Translations under genes and position numbers: made by a program
Shown here: piece after piece, positions 1 to 6,514 of the stretch
Layout: each line of letters opens with the position of its first letter
Position numbering within the stretch: position 1 is the stretch's first letter
Source: Chloroflexota bacterium
Lineage (GTDB): Bacteria; Chloroflexota; Anaerolineae; Aggregatilineales; Phototrophicaceae
DNA: 19,566 nucleotides
Direction of reading: 5' to 3'
NCBI GenBank assembly: GCA_026706395.1
Contig: JAPOYU010000102.1
Coordinates: 1 to 19,566 of the forward strand
The notes under the pieces: model-generated
Told to the model about the DNA's origin: nothing
The model's input: the letters and a program-made list of their open reading frames with translations, nothing else
Database searches by the model: none

Positions 1-575
1 AGCCAGCCCGCGGTCTCTTCTTCGCCTAGCAGCACGCGCATGGCGGTGACATTGGCGACGAAGGACGCGTTGGTTGGCGCCCAGCCTACCAAGCCGCTCC
101 ATTCCTCGCCGGTGAGATCAAGGATCGAGTTCGGCAATTCCAGCCCGTGTTCTTCCAGCGATTCCGGACTGTAGACGAAGACGCGGGCGCGACCGCTCAA
201 GCCAGTCCAGACGCCGTCCGGGGAAACGAAGGCGTCGTCAACAACCTGTCCCAAGGTTGCGCTGGGCAATCTGTGAAGCATGCCCGCCGCGGCCAATGCG
301 CCAAGCGCGCCGCCATCTTGCGCGATATAGACATCGGCCGGGCTGTTTCCACCTTCAGTCAGAATTTGATTGGCGACAGCGGCGGTTTTACCATATAGCA
401 CTTCTATGCCGATACCGGTGTCTTCCGAGAATTGTTGCAGAATCGGACCGACCAGACTTTCATTCCGGCCCGAATAAACCGTGAGGACGCCATCGTCCTG
501 CGCTATGAAAGGCAGCACAGCTATGAACAATAGCCCAAGCACTATGCTGAGACGAATAAAACGCTGCGTGAACAT
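1..575 (-). CDS. Fe(3+)-type ABC transporter substrate-binding protein, N-terminal part (cut by window edge)
   Basis: This is the first 191 residues of a periplasmic-type binding protein; its 3' end lies beyond base 1. The ATG at 573-575 (complement) has an AAGGAG ribosome site 8 nt upstream. Residues 1-22 form a signal peptide with a basic start and a hydrophobic core, ending near FIA-QDD. No lipobox cysteine is visible. The mature protein opens with DGVLTVYSGRNESLVGPIL, followed by 'ILTEGGNSPADVYIAQDGGA' and 'LAAAGML', the usual start of FbpA/FutA iron-binding proteins. In that family a ferric ion is held by tyrosines in the C-terminal half, which is not in this window, so the metal specificity is inferred. 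A permease and ATPase would be expected to the left of the window. Another binding-protein family of the same fold (thiamine, spermidine) is possible but less likely. Confidence 0.88.
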   Translation of the reverse strand, partial: MFTQRFIRLSIVLGLLFIAVLPFIAQDDGVLTVYSGRNESLVGPILQQFSEDTGIGIEVLYGKTAAVANQILTEGGNSPADVYIAQDGGALGALAAAGMLHRLPSATLGQVVDDAFVSPDGVWTGLSGRARVFVYSPESLEEHGLELPNSILDLTGEEWSGLVGWAPTNASFVANVTAMRVLLGEEETAGW

Positions 576-597
576 ATCTTACGCTCCTTGCGTATGC

Positions 598-621
598 TGC
601 AAATCCACGATAGGATTTGCA
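598..621. promoter_or_regulatory. 9-bp perfect inverted repeat, likely operator or leader hairpin of the iron-binding-protein gene
   Basis: TGCAAATCC, 6 nt (acgata), then GGATTTGCA. The repeat lies 22 nt upstream of the binding-protein ATG and overlaps its candidate -10 box. The position suits a repressor operator, perhaps metal-responsive. It does not match the Fur or DtxR consensus that I know. It could instead be a hairpin in the 5' leader. Confidence 0.5.
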
Positions 622-639
622 TAGATAGACGAAGGTCAA
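610..639 (-). promoter_or_regulatory. candidate sigma70-type promoter of the iron-binding-protein gene
   Basis: On the minus strand, TTGACC (634-639) and TCCTAT (610-615) are 18 nt apart. The -35 box is good and the -10 box is weak. The start codon follows about 35 nt after the -10 box. The inverted repeat at 598-621 covers the -10 box. Confidence 0.4.
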
Positions 640-898
640 TCGGGATCGAAACCGACGATGCAACCGTCCGGTCCCGGTTGACTTTCTCGTTTTAACAGAC
701 ATACATCCTGGCTGTCCACGCTATTGGTAAATATCACTTTATCGTCTGCGAGCGGCTCGTGTTTATATGCCTTTCCCTTGCGGTTTAATCATGGCAGGCG
801 CGAAAGTTGCGCTCGGTTAAACCCTACTGCGCGCCGATGGCACGGGCTTGCATGGCTCGCGCTATCGTTTCGGCGCCGCAATTGGAGAGGGCTCAACC
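640..898. other. non-coding stretch between divergent iron-binding-protein and E2 genes
   Basis: The divergent gap 576-970 holds the promoter and operator of the left gene and a possible promoter of the right operon. Between them I see no convincing gene. The short frames here are rich in Arg, Ser and Trp, lack ribosome sites and do not look like proteins. I looked here for a ubiquitin-like protein ending in Gly-Gly and found none. Confidence 0.6.
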
Positions 899-927
899 TA
901 GACAACACCAGCCATAAACAATAAAGT
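899..927 (+). promoter_or_regulatory. candidate promoter of the E2-JAB-E1 operon
   Basis: TAGACA (899-904), a 17-nt spacer and TAAAGT (922-927) lie about 43 nt before the E2 start codon. The -35 box matches 5 of 6 consensus bases and the -10 box 4 of 6, so the call is modest. Confidence 0.35.
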
Positions 928-970
928 TGATTGCGCAGGATGCTGGCAAGCTGTTTTCGGAGTGGAGTCG

Positions 971-1444
971 ATGTCAAATTGGTGGGGCTCGAGAAAGAAA
1001 GTCTCCGCCCGCCTCGTATGGGAAGTCGAGGCGATGAAAGCCACGTTTGGCAACACATTTAAGCTGGTTGTCCCGCCTTTTGGCGGCTTGCTTTACTGGC
1101 AGGGCGTGGTCGAGATCAATATGAGTATCCTCGATTCGCCGAACCACAGCCTCAAGCTTGTCTACCCCAAGGAATACCCCAACCGGCCTGCTGAAGCTTA
1201 TTGCATCAAACCTCGAATTTACAGTGAAAAGCATCAATATGAAGATGGACAGTTGTGCCTGTTCAATCCCAAAGATGGCGAACAATATGGCTGGAATCCC
1301 TCCAAGTCCACCGCGGTTACCGTCGGCGGCTGGGCGATTCAATGGCTCTACGCTTATTACACCTGGCGCTCTACCGGAAACTGGCCCGGCATTGAAGAAC
1401 GGATCAAAGCGAGCACGCCATTGCCTCGCCGCCGGAGGCGCTGA
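971..1444 (+). CDS. E2-like (UBC-fold) ubiquitin-conjugating-type enzyme
   Basis: A 157-aa protein with the layout of an E2 enzyme, which carries a ubiquitin-like protein as a thioester on a cysteine. After the N-terminal helix and beta-meander comes the flap 'YPKEYPNRPAE' (about 65-75), then 'DGQLCLF' with the likely catalytic Cys96, then 'WNPS' with Trp108, the spacing usual in E2s. The HPN tripeptide of eukaryotic E2s is not conserved; His88 is the nearest. The protein ends in five arginines. I chose ATG 971 because CGGAG at 958-962 is 8 nt upstream; an in-frame GTG at 962 would add three residues but has no such site. The JAB gene starts 2 nt after the stop, and the arginine codons contain its GGAGG ribosome site. 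Bacterial E2/JAB/E1 neighbourhoods are known (Iyer, Burroughs and Aravind families; Bil; CBASS Cap2/Cap3). The substrate here is unknown. Confidence 0.85.
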   Translation: MSNWWGSRKKVSARLVWEVEAMKATFGNTFKLVVPPFGGLLYWQGVVEINMSILDSPNHSLKLVYPKEYPNRPAEAYCIKPRIYSEKHQYEDGQLCLFNPKDGEQYGWNPSKSTAVTVGGWAIQWLYAYYTWRSTGNWPGIEERIKASTPLPRRRRR

Positions 1445-1446
1445 AC

Positions 1447-2715
1447 ATGCGTATCCGGGAAGAGTTGGAAATCTTCAAGCTCGTCCACGTCGAGTTTGAA
1501 CATATTAGGAAGCGCTTGCGGGGAATGGCGATGATTTCACGCGGTATCGTACCAAACCTGGTCTTGTCACAGCGGGCGGTGGAACGCATGCTTTCCGCCG
1601 CGAGCCAATACATGGCGGACGAAACCGGCGAAGCCATGGTGGGCTTTATCGTGGAAGATGATACCCCCGAAGGCTTGCCCACCATTTATGTGCTCGATAC
1701 CATTTCGCCCGACGAAACCGCTGTCCGCCGGACACACACTTTTCAGCAGGGTGACGCCTTACAGGATGAGATCATCTGGTGGCTGCAAGAAAATTGGCAT
1801 TTCCATCGCGAGCAGCAGCGAGGGAGCGGCGTCCTGCCAGACCGCTTTGATGTGCCGCTGCGCTATCTGGGAGACTGGCACAAACAGCCTGGTTCGATGA
1901 TTCAACCGAGCCATGGCGACTTGATGACCGCTCTTTCCTGGCTTGACGATGACGAACTGGCGATGGATTCGCTGCTGGTGCCGATCGTCACGGTGGGTTA
2001 CGCGCCTATCATCGGCGAAACTGAATTGGCCGTAAACTACCTCACTGTGCCGATGGAAAACGGCACCGACATGCGGGTGGACTGGTGGTACATCCACCGC
2101 GATGTGCGTGTGTTTCAACCGGTGCATCCCAAGATCGTGCCCGCTGATGAGCTGCCGCAGATGATGAAGTACGGTTGGCACGTGGTTTTGGCCGATCGCC
2201 TGTCGAGCGAAACCCTTGCTTTGGTTGATGACGGCCTGCTTGTCCGTACGCTCTTTTACGAATGCGATGGCGAAGTGCCGCTGGAATTCTGTTTCTTTAC
2301 GATTCGGCAAGGCGCCAGTTTCTTTCTCTTGTTTGTCACCCAGCACGACTATCCACATTACGCGCCGAAAGCCTACCAGGCGCCCTTCGTCGCCGATCTC
2401 GACTTGATGGATCCGGTTGCTACGTTCCAAAAGCTGTGGGAGGTCGCCACGCCAATCGAGGATCCGTCGGACTGGCAATGGACCCCGGATCGATACCTCA
2501 TCGACTATGTGGTCGCCATTGAAATCGATATGGGTTTGCGGCAGCCGGCGGCGGTTTCCATTCCAGTCATTCTAGGTGAAGAGGAAGCTCTCTCCGCCGA
2601 GCTTGCGAGCAGCATGGACGGCGGCGAGCCCAATACAGATATCAGAGATGACCAAGCTCAAACGGATGCCGAAGCGGCCGCCGATGATGATCAGACGGAT
2701 AAAGAGGCACAGTGA
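1447..2715 (+). CDS. JAB/JAMM (MPN) domain protein with C-terminal E2-like domain
   Basis: A 422-aa protein. Residues about 36-200 form a JAB/MPN domain, the fold of JAMM deubiquitinating metalloproteases: E62 in 'ETGEAMVG', then 'GDWHKQPG' (142-149) and 'PSHGD' (S155, D158). The canonical motif is E...H-x-H...S-x2-D. Here the second histidine is Gln147, so zinc binding or activity may differ. Residues about 240-360 look like a second UBC/RWD-type fold: a strand 'SFFLLFVTQ', the flap-like 'DYPHYAPKAY' (301-310) and 'WQWTPDRYLIDYVVAIE' (343-359). No cysteine lies between the flap and the Trp, so that domain would be non-catalytic. The tail 380-422 is acidic and probably disordered. GGAGG at 1434-1438 fixes the start; the E1 gene follows after 1 nt. 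Expected role: removing or processing a ubiquitin-like modifier. The JAB call is firm; the second E2-like domain is inference. Confidence 0.82.
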   Translation: MRIREELEIFKLVHVEFEHIRKRLRGMAMISRGIVPNLVLSQRAVERMLSAASQYMADETGEAMVGFIVEDDTPEGLPTIYVLDTISPDETAVRRTHTFQQGDALQDEIIWWLQENWHFHREQQRGSGVLPDRFDVPLRYLGDWHKQPGSMIQPSHGDLMTALSWLDDDELAMDSLLVPIVTVGYAPIIGETELAVNYLTVPMENGTDMRVDWWYIHRDVRVFQPVHPKIVPADELPQMMKYGWHVVLADRLSSETLALVDDGLLVRTLFYECDGEVPLEFCFFTIRQGASFFLLFVTQHDYPHYAPKAYQAPFVADLDLMDPVATFQKLWEVATPIEDPSDWQWTPDRYLIDYVVAIEIDMGLRQPAAVSIPVILGEEEALSAELASSMDGGEPNTDIRDDQAQTDAEAAADDDQTDKEAQ

Positions 2716-2716
2716 T

Positions 2717-3643
2717 ATGGCCGACATTTGGGAGCGGGTCGAGAGACTGATAGGCTCAGACAACTTGGGCCGGCTGGCCGAAAAGAAGGTTGCGGTCGTC
2801 GGATTGGGCTCGGGCGGCGGATTTGTGGCGCTCGGCCTGGCGATGAGCGGTGTGACCAACTTTGTGCTTGTAGACAACGATGTGCTTGAGCGCGGCAACG
2901 TAACGCGTCACGTCGCTGATCTGCGCTATGTGGGGCGGAATAAAGCCGCCGCAGTTGCCGATCTGATTCTCAACCGTAATCCGGACGCAACCGTCGAAGT
3001 TCGCGAAGGCCTGATCGAAGACCACTGGGATTGTCTCGATGCCGTAGATATTCTTGTAGTGGCGGTCGACCATGAGCAAGTCAAATACGCGATCAATGAA
3101 AAATGTCTGGAAAAGAGGTTAAGCGCTTCGTATGCCGGCGTTTATGAACGGGGCGAAGGCGGCGATCATGTCATCATCAAACCCTTTGACGGTCCTTGCT
3201 ACGCCTGCTGGTCGGAAGCAACTCGCGACGGCGTCATGGTATCGATGAACCAGATCGGCGAGCTCGACTATGGGATGATCGGTGAAGCCGGCACCTTGGA
3301 AGCGGAGCCGGGACTTTGGGTGAACGTGACCAAAGTCGCAGGAATCCAAACGGACCTCATCATCAACGAGCTGCTGCGGGGCACAGGCGCCTATGAGCCC
3401 TCACCAGCCAACACCCTGATCGTCACCAATAATACGATGGAAATCATTGAGGGGCGGGAAAACGATCCACATACCGGCATCTGGATCGAGATCGGTCGCG
3501 ATCCCGATTGCCTCGTCTGCGGCGAAAAACTTAAGCAGGGCGTCAGCATGTTGGTGAAGGAAGACGAAGGTGGCATATCCCTCGCCGATTTGGCGGCATC
3601 CGGACTGACGACCGAAATCGAATTCGACGAAGACGAAGACTAG
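2717..3643 (+). CDS. ThiF/E1-like adenylating enzyme
   Basis: A 308-aa single-domain E1-like protein (ThiF/MoeB/HesA fold). Such enzymes adenylate the C-terminus of a ubiquitin-like protein. Visible motifs are the nucleotide loop 'VVGLGSGGG' (27-35), the acidic strand end 'LVDND' (51-55), 'GNVTRH' with N61 and R64, K76, 'AVDHEQVKYAINEKC' (116-130), and two CxxC pairs (C161/C164 and C275/C278) that probably bind zinc. The thioester cysteine cannot be picked by eye; C130 is one option. The acidic tail ends in EFDEDED. The frame stays open 141 nt into the JAB gene, but I chose ATG 2717: it is 1 nt after the JAB stop, with GAGG 9 nt upstream, and residues before it are not E1-like. The stop interlocks with that of the facing gene in a CTAG palindrome. 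A sulfur-carrier adenylase is the alternative, but the E2 and JAB partners favour protein conjugation. Confidence 0.87.
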   Translation: MADIWERVERLIGSDNLGRLAEKKVAVVGLGSGGGFVALGLAMSGVTNFVLVDNDVLERGNVTRHVADLRYVGRNKAAAVADLILNRNPDATVEVREGLIEDHWDCLDAVDILVVAVDHEQVKYAINEKCLEKRLSASYAGVYERGEGGDHVIIKPFDGPCYACWSEATRDGVMVSMNQIGELDYGMIGEAGTLEAEPGLWVNVTKVAGIQTDLIINELLRGTGAYEPSPANTLIVTNNTMEIIEGRENDPHTGIWIEIGRDPDCLVCGEKLKQGVSMLVKEDEGGISLADLAASGLTTEIEFDEDED

Positions 3644-4191
3644 CCGGCCGCCAACTGGCCTCGCCACTGCTTGACGATTTCGATGAGCGCTTGCCGATGC
3701 TGCAGGCGCTCTTCCTCTTTGAATGCGCGGCCATAGAGCCGTGGTTCTTCGCCGTATGGCGGTCGGCCGCTATCATCATAGTATATTCTGAAGTTGCTCT
3801 GGATGGCGACGCGGTATACACCCGCGTCATAAACCGGCGCGTTGTAGGGCAATGTTCGTATTCCAATGCTGAGGCGGATTTCATCATCCACGTAGTGCGC
3901 CCAGACGCCGTGCAGGTTAAGCGACTGATAACCGTGATAGCCCTTGCGATGCGCCCAGGCGACCACGCCCGCCCAGGCCGATCCCCGAAGGCTCTTCGGC
4001 CCGTGGCATAGCCATTGCGCGTAGCCCTCCCGCGACAGCTCAGCCAGGCAATCGTAAGCGTTGATAAGGTTCAGGACGCGTTCATGCGGCGTCAGTGGCC
4101 GGGTTTCTCGCTGTTTCCTGCCAAAGGGCCGGCGCTCGGCGATCTTTTTGAGGATGTCTTCGTAGCGGTCTTCGTTTCGCTCGGCGGTCAT
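3640..4191 (-). CDS. hypothetical protein, 183 aa, unrecognised
   Basis: I do not recognise this protein. Its composition and GC content match the surrounding chromosome, and it runs tail-to-tail into the E1 gene, sharing a 4-nt CTAG stop overlap. The N-terminus is charged ('RYEDILKKIAERR') and is followed by a helix around 'HERVLNLINAYDCLAELSRE'. The C-terminal half has aromatic, strand-like stretches ('GVWAHYVDDEIRLSIGIR', 'GVYRVAIQSNFRIYYDD'), then a charged helix. No signal peptide, membrane segment, Cys cluster (so no RING finger) or Gly-Gly end is seen. I chose ATG 4189-4191 because GGGG lies about 6 nt upstream; the frame stays open to 4359 but the added residues are in an AT-rich, unrelated stretch. 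It sits between a ubiquitin-like operon and a HEPN gene, so a defence link is conceivable but unproven. Confidence 0.6.
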   Translation of the reverse strand: MTAERNEDRYEDILKKIAERRPFGRKQRETRPLTPHERVLNLINAYDCLAELSREGYAQWLCHGPKSLRGSAWAGVVAWAHRKGYHGYQSLNLHGVWAHYVDDEIRLSIGIRTLPYNAPVYDAGVYRVAIQSNFRIYYDDSGRPPYGEEPRLYGRAFKEEERLQHRQALIEIVKQWRGQLAAG

Positions 4192-4278
4192 CAGCTGCCC
4201 CAATTCTATGATTCCCTTGGATCCCCTTGCAGAAATGAGCGACCTAATGAGATACTTTATAGCTGTACGCAAACGGGT

Positions 4279-5634
4279 ATGCAACTGATGGCTTTGCGAG
4301 TATCGAAACTTGAGAACAGGTTCAGCGATTTGGCTGCCGTGTATCACGGTATTGGCCAACTGAAAGATAGAGATAACAACGTTGTCAAGACAGATTATGC
4401 GATTGGCCAGCGCCAGAAAGGGTCATTTGTCATTTGTTGCGGAGTCAGGCTGGGTTGGCGTGACGCTTTTCATCTGAGAGGCAAGACGCATCTAGGAGAG
4501 ACGCTGGAAGCAGGTGGAGTCGTTTCTACTGTTATGGGAGCCTATTCTGGCTTTACTTACAATCAAGAGTTCGAGGATTACTTCTATCAATCTGAGATGG
4601 ATTTTGGCCTATCTGTTGGCGAAGACAATTGGACAAAAGCCGAAACAGTGGAATTCAATATCACTAACTTTGTCTATTTGGGAAACGCAAGGATTCAAGG
4701 AGGGTTTGGGCAAGATGTGAATTGTCTGGAGTTGACTGTGCAAGGCGTTGAGCTTGCCTTTACACGATTGGCCGACTATGAACAAGCGGTTGATTTGCTG
4801 AACGATCTAGGCACAGCACGAGCAACATGTAAACTTTCAGTGAAGGTTGGTAATCACTCAAAGGATAAGATTTTCCAGATTGTAAACGCAATATGCAGAC
4901 TATTGACCATCGCCAGAGGTATCCAGATCAACTGGATCGCTTTCTCATTTGTAGATTCCGAATTATCTAGGTATTTTTGTCACCATCGTCATCAAGTTCT
5001 TGGCGCGTATCAGGAGTTTGAAGTAATAGAGTCGGTACATCATGATGCTACCCATGAATTCCTTGCCAGATGCCTTCCAGTCTACTTAGACAAGGATGTT
5101 GATTACCAGTTTGGTTGGTTCTCACATTTCTTAGTAGAAATTCATACAGCGGGTTTTCTAGACACCAGATGTCTCCTATTATACAATGCTATGGAGTGGC
5201 TTTGTAAACGCGTAAATGACAAAAAGAAAATAGGAAAATACCCAGTTACCTTGAGAAAACGAGTATGTGACTTTGTTGTTCGCCACGAAGTACCGATTGT
5301 AATATGCTCGAAATGTCATGCACTAGGTACAAAGCCCGACAACAAATATCGGGGTAAAGGCGAGGAACCGTGCTTAGGCAAGGGACACAAGTACAAAGAT
5401 AGATGCGACGTTGGCTTTTATGTTGAGTGCCGAAACGCAGTCGTACATCGAGGCACTTTCTACTCAGGCGAGCCTCGACGAGAATACCGAATAATTCTCA
5501 GCATGTTCCACAAGATGCTACTCCGAGCGTTGGAGTACGAATACATGTTCATTGACCGCTATGATGCGAACTTTATGCACCATGCGTCAGTTAAACTTGG
5601 AAAAGGCCCATACGTGCTTGATCGCTTTGACTGA
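4279..5634 (+). CDS. HEPN-domain protein, ApeA-like, candidate anti-phage RNase
   Basis: A 451-aa protein from ATG 4279. The C-terminal part has the HEPN RNase motif R-N-x-x-x-H in 'CRNAVVHRG' (R385, H390), in a helical region ending 'ILSMFHKMLLRALEYEY'. Just before it is a Cys-rich insert, 'ICSKCHALG' (C343, C346) with C365 and C376, which looks like a zinc ribbon. The N-terminal about 240 residues are beta-rich ('GAYSGFTY', 'VEFNITNFVYLG'), as in ApeA proteins, where a sensor domain precedes the HEPN domain. HEPN RNases are typically dimers that cut RNA on phage infection. The gene is clearly AT-richer than its neighbours (42% GC in the sampled line 5161-5220, against 62% in 2041-2100) and uses codons such as TTA, ATA and AGA, which suggests transfer. 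The start is uncertain: no clear ribosome site, and ATG 4288 is also possible. Frames upstream of 4279 lie over the opposite gene. HEPN confidence is good; the ApeA link is moderate. Confidence 0.72.
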   Translation: MQLMALRVSKLENRFSDLAAVYHGIGQLKDRDNNVVKTDYAIGQRQKGSFVICCGVRLGWRDAFHLRGKTHLGETLEAGGVVSTVMGAYSGFTYNQEFEDYFYQSEMDFGLSVGEDNWTKAETVEFNITNFVYLGNARIQGGFGQDVNCLELTVQGVELAFTRLADYEQAVDLLNDLGTARATCKLSVKVGNHSKDKIFQIVNAICRLLTIARGIQINWIAFSFVDSELSRYFCHHRHQVLGAYQEFEVIESVHHDATHEFLARCLPVYLDKDVDYQFGWFSHFLVEIHTAGFLDTRCLLLYNAMEWLCKRVNDKKKIGKYPVTLRKRVCDFVVRHEVPIVICSKCHALGTKPDNKYRGKGEEPCLGKGHKYKDRCDVGFYVECRNAVVHRGTFYSGEPRREYRIILSMFHKMLLRALEYEYMFIDRYDANFMHHASVKLGKGPYVLDRFD

Positions 5635-5643
5635 TGGCAGCCT

Positions 5644-5684
5644 CTCACTCCAGCGCCAAGTTCGCCAACTCCACTGCCGCTCCA
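5644..5684 (-). repeat. leftover copy of the 3' end of the GNAT gene (direct repeat of 6514-6546)
   Basis: CTCACTCCAGCG at 5644-5655 recurs exactly at 6514-6525. TTCGCCAACTC follows in both after a 5-nt variable stretch (5661-5671 and 6531-6541). At 6515 this is the end of the GNAT gene (VELAKVSLE-stop). Read on the minus strand, 5645-5684 encodes 'GAAVELANLALE' and a TGA stop, the same kind of tail. It has no start or gene body, so it is a remnant or a recombination scar. The two copies flank the hydrolase gene as direct repeats. Confidence 0.55.
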
Positions 5685-6506
5685 TCAAATCCTGTTAAGA
5701 AAACCGGCGACCAGCGCCCGAAACAATTTCGGATGCTCCATATTCGGCAGGTGCCCCGCGTTTGGAATTAGAAGTTTGCTGGCGTTTGGCAGATGCTCGA
5801 CCATATAATCCGCGGCGAGTCGCAAGTACGGCAGATCATTTTCGCCGACGACCGCCAAGACCGGCACCGTCAACTCAGGCAGCTGCTCAGCCGCCGGTTT
5901 TTCAGTGGACTTGCGAATGTGCTTGCCAATGTCCTTGTATTCGTGCTCGGTCACCAGGCGCGCCATGTCATAAGCTTTACGGCGAACAAGCGCATCGACT
6001 TCTTGCGTATTGCGGCCGATGCCATCAAACCAGATTTGCATATCCAATTCCGCGACCCGATCCAGCTCTCCCGCCTGGAATGCCGCTTCCGATTGGGCAA
6101 ACAGCTCATCGGGTCCTTCCACATCGAGTTCAAGCCCCGGCGGACCGCTGCCGACCAGAATCAGCGCCGCTACTTTTTCCGGTTGCGCCAATGCGTAGTC
6201 AATCGCAAGCCCGCCACCCATTGAACAGCCCATCAAAATTGCCGGCGGGGGAATCTCTAACGCCTCCAGCAGCGCCGTCAAGTCGTCCTGGATATTGAAC
6301 TCGCCTTCGACCGGGGGGCTCTTTCCGTAGCCGCGCATGTCGAAGCGCATAACGAGATGCGCCCCGGCGAAGACTTCAAACTCATGATCCCACATGCGGC
6401 AGTCGGCGATGCCGGCGTGGATCATGACGAGCGGCCTCCCGCTTCCCGCGACTTCATAATACAGCCGCGCGCCATTGATCTTGGCGTATCCCGTCCCTGA
6501 TTTCAT
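5685..6506 (-). CDS. alpha/beta hydrolase (3-oxoadipate enol-lactonase-like)
   Basis: A 273-aa alpha/beta-hydrolase. The oxyanion region 'LVMIHAGIADCRMWD' is followed by 'RFDMRGYGKS' and the nucleophile elbow 'GCSMGGG' with Ser95. The acid is probably Asp224 in 'VGENDLP' and the base His252 in 'NAGHLPNMEHP'. The lid lies between about 125 and 205. Length and motifs fit the epoxide-hydrolase/lactonase/haloperoxidase branch. The substrate cannot be told. It has no signal peptide, so it is cytoplasmic. I chose ATG 6504-6506, with GAGG about 6 nt upstream; a GTG at 6516-6518 overlapping the GNAT stop would add four residues. It follows the GNAT gene in the same direction and is probably co-transcribed. 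Direct repeats of the GNAT tail flank it, so it may have entered as a cassette. Confidence 0.88.
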   Translation of the reverse strand: MKSGTGYAKINGARLYYEVAGSGRPLVMIHAGIADCRMWDHEFEVFAGAHLVMRFDMRGYGKSPPVEGEFNIQDDLTALLEALEIPPPAILMGCSMGGGLAIDYALAQPEKVAALILVGSGPPGLELDVEGPDELFAQSEAAFQAGELDRVAELDMQIWFDGIGRNTQEVDALVRRKAYDMARLVTEHEYKDIGKHIRKSTEKPAAEQLPELTVPVLAVVGENDLPYLRLAADYMVEHLPNASKLLIPNAGHLPNMEHPKLFRALVAGFLNRI

Positions 6507-6514
6507 GATCGGCC

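Noticed and set aside
724..924. 66-codon frame before the E2 gene, considered as a missing ubiquitin-like protein
   Set aside because: No beta-grasp pattern, no Gly-Gly end, no ribosome site, and an Arg/Ser/Trp-rich composition.
2576..2716. Upstream extension of the E1 gene into the JAB gene
   Set aside because: The added residues are not E1-like, and ATG 2717 has a ribosome site and operon-like spacing.
3640..4191. The 183-aa unknown protein considered as the Ubl or RING partner of the E2
   Set aside because: It has no Cys/His cluster for a RING, ends in AAG and not Gly-Gly, and is on the opposite strand.
4015..4278. Upstream extension of the HEPN gene
   Set aside because: This stretch is the reverse of a gene with chromosomal composition; the AT-rich coding signal begins around 4240.
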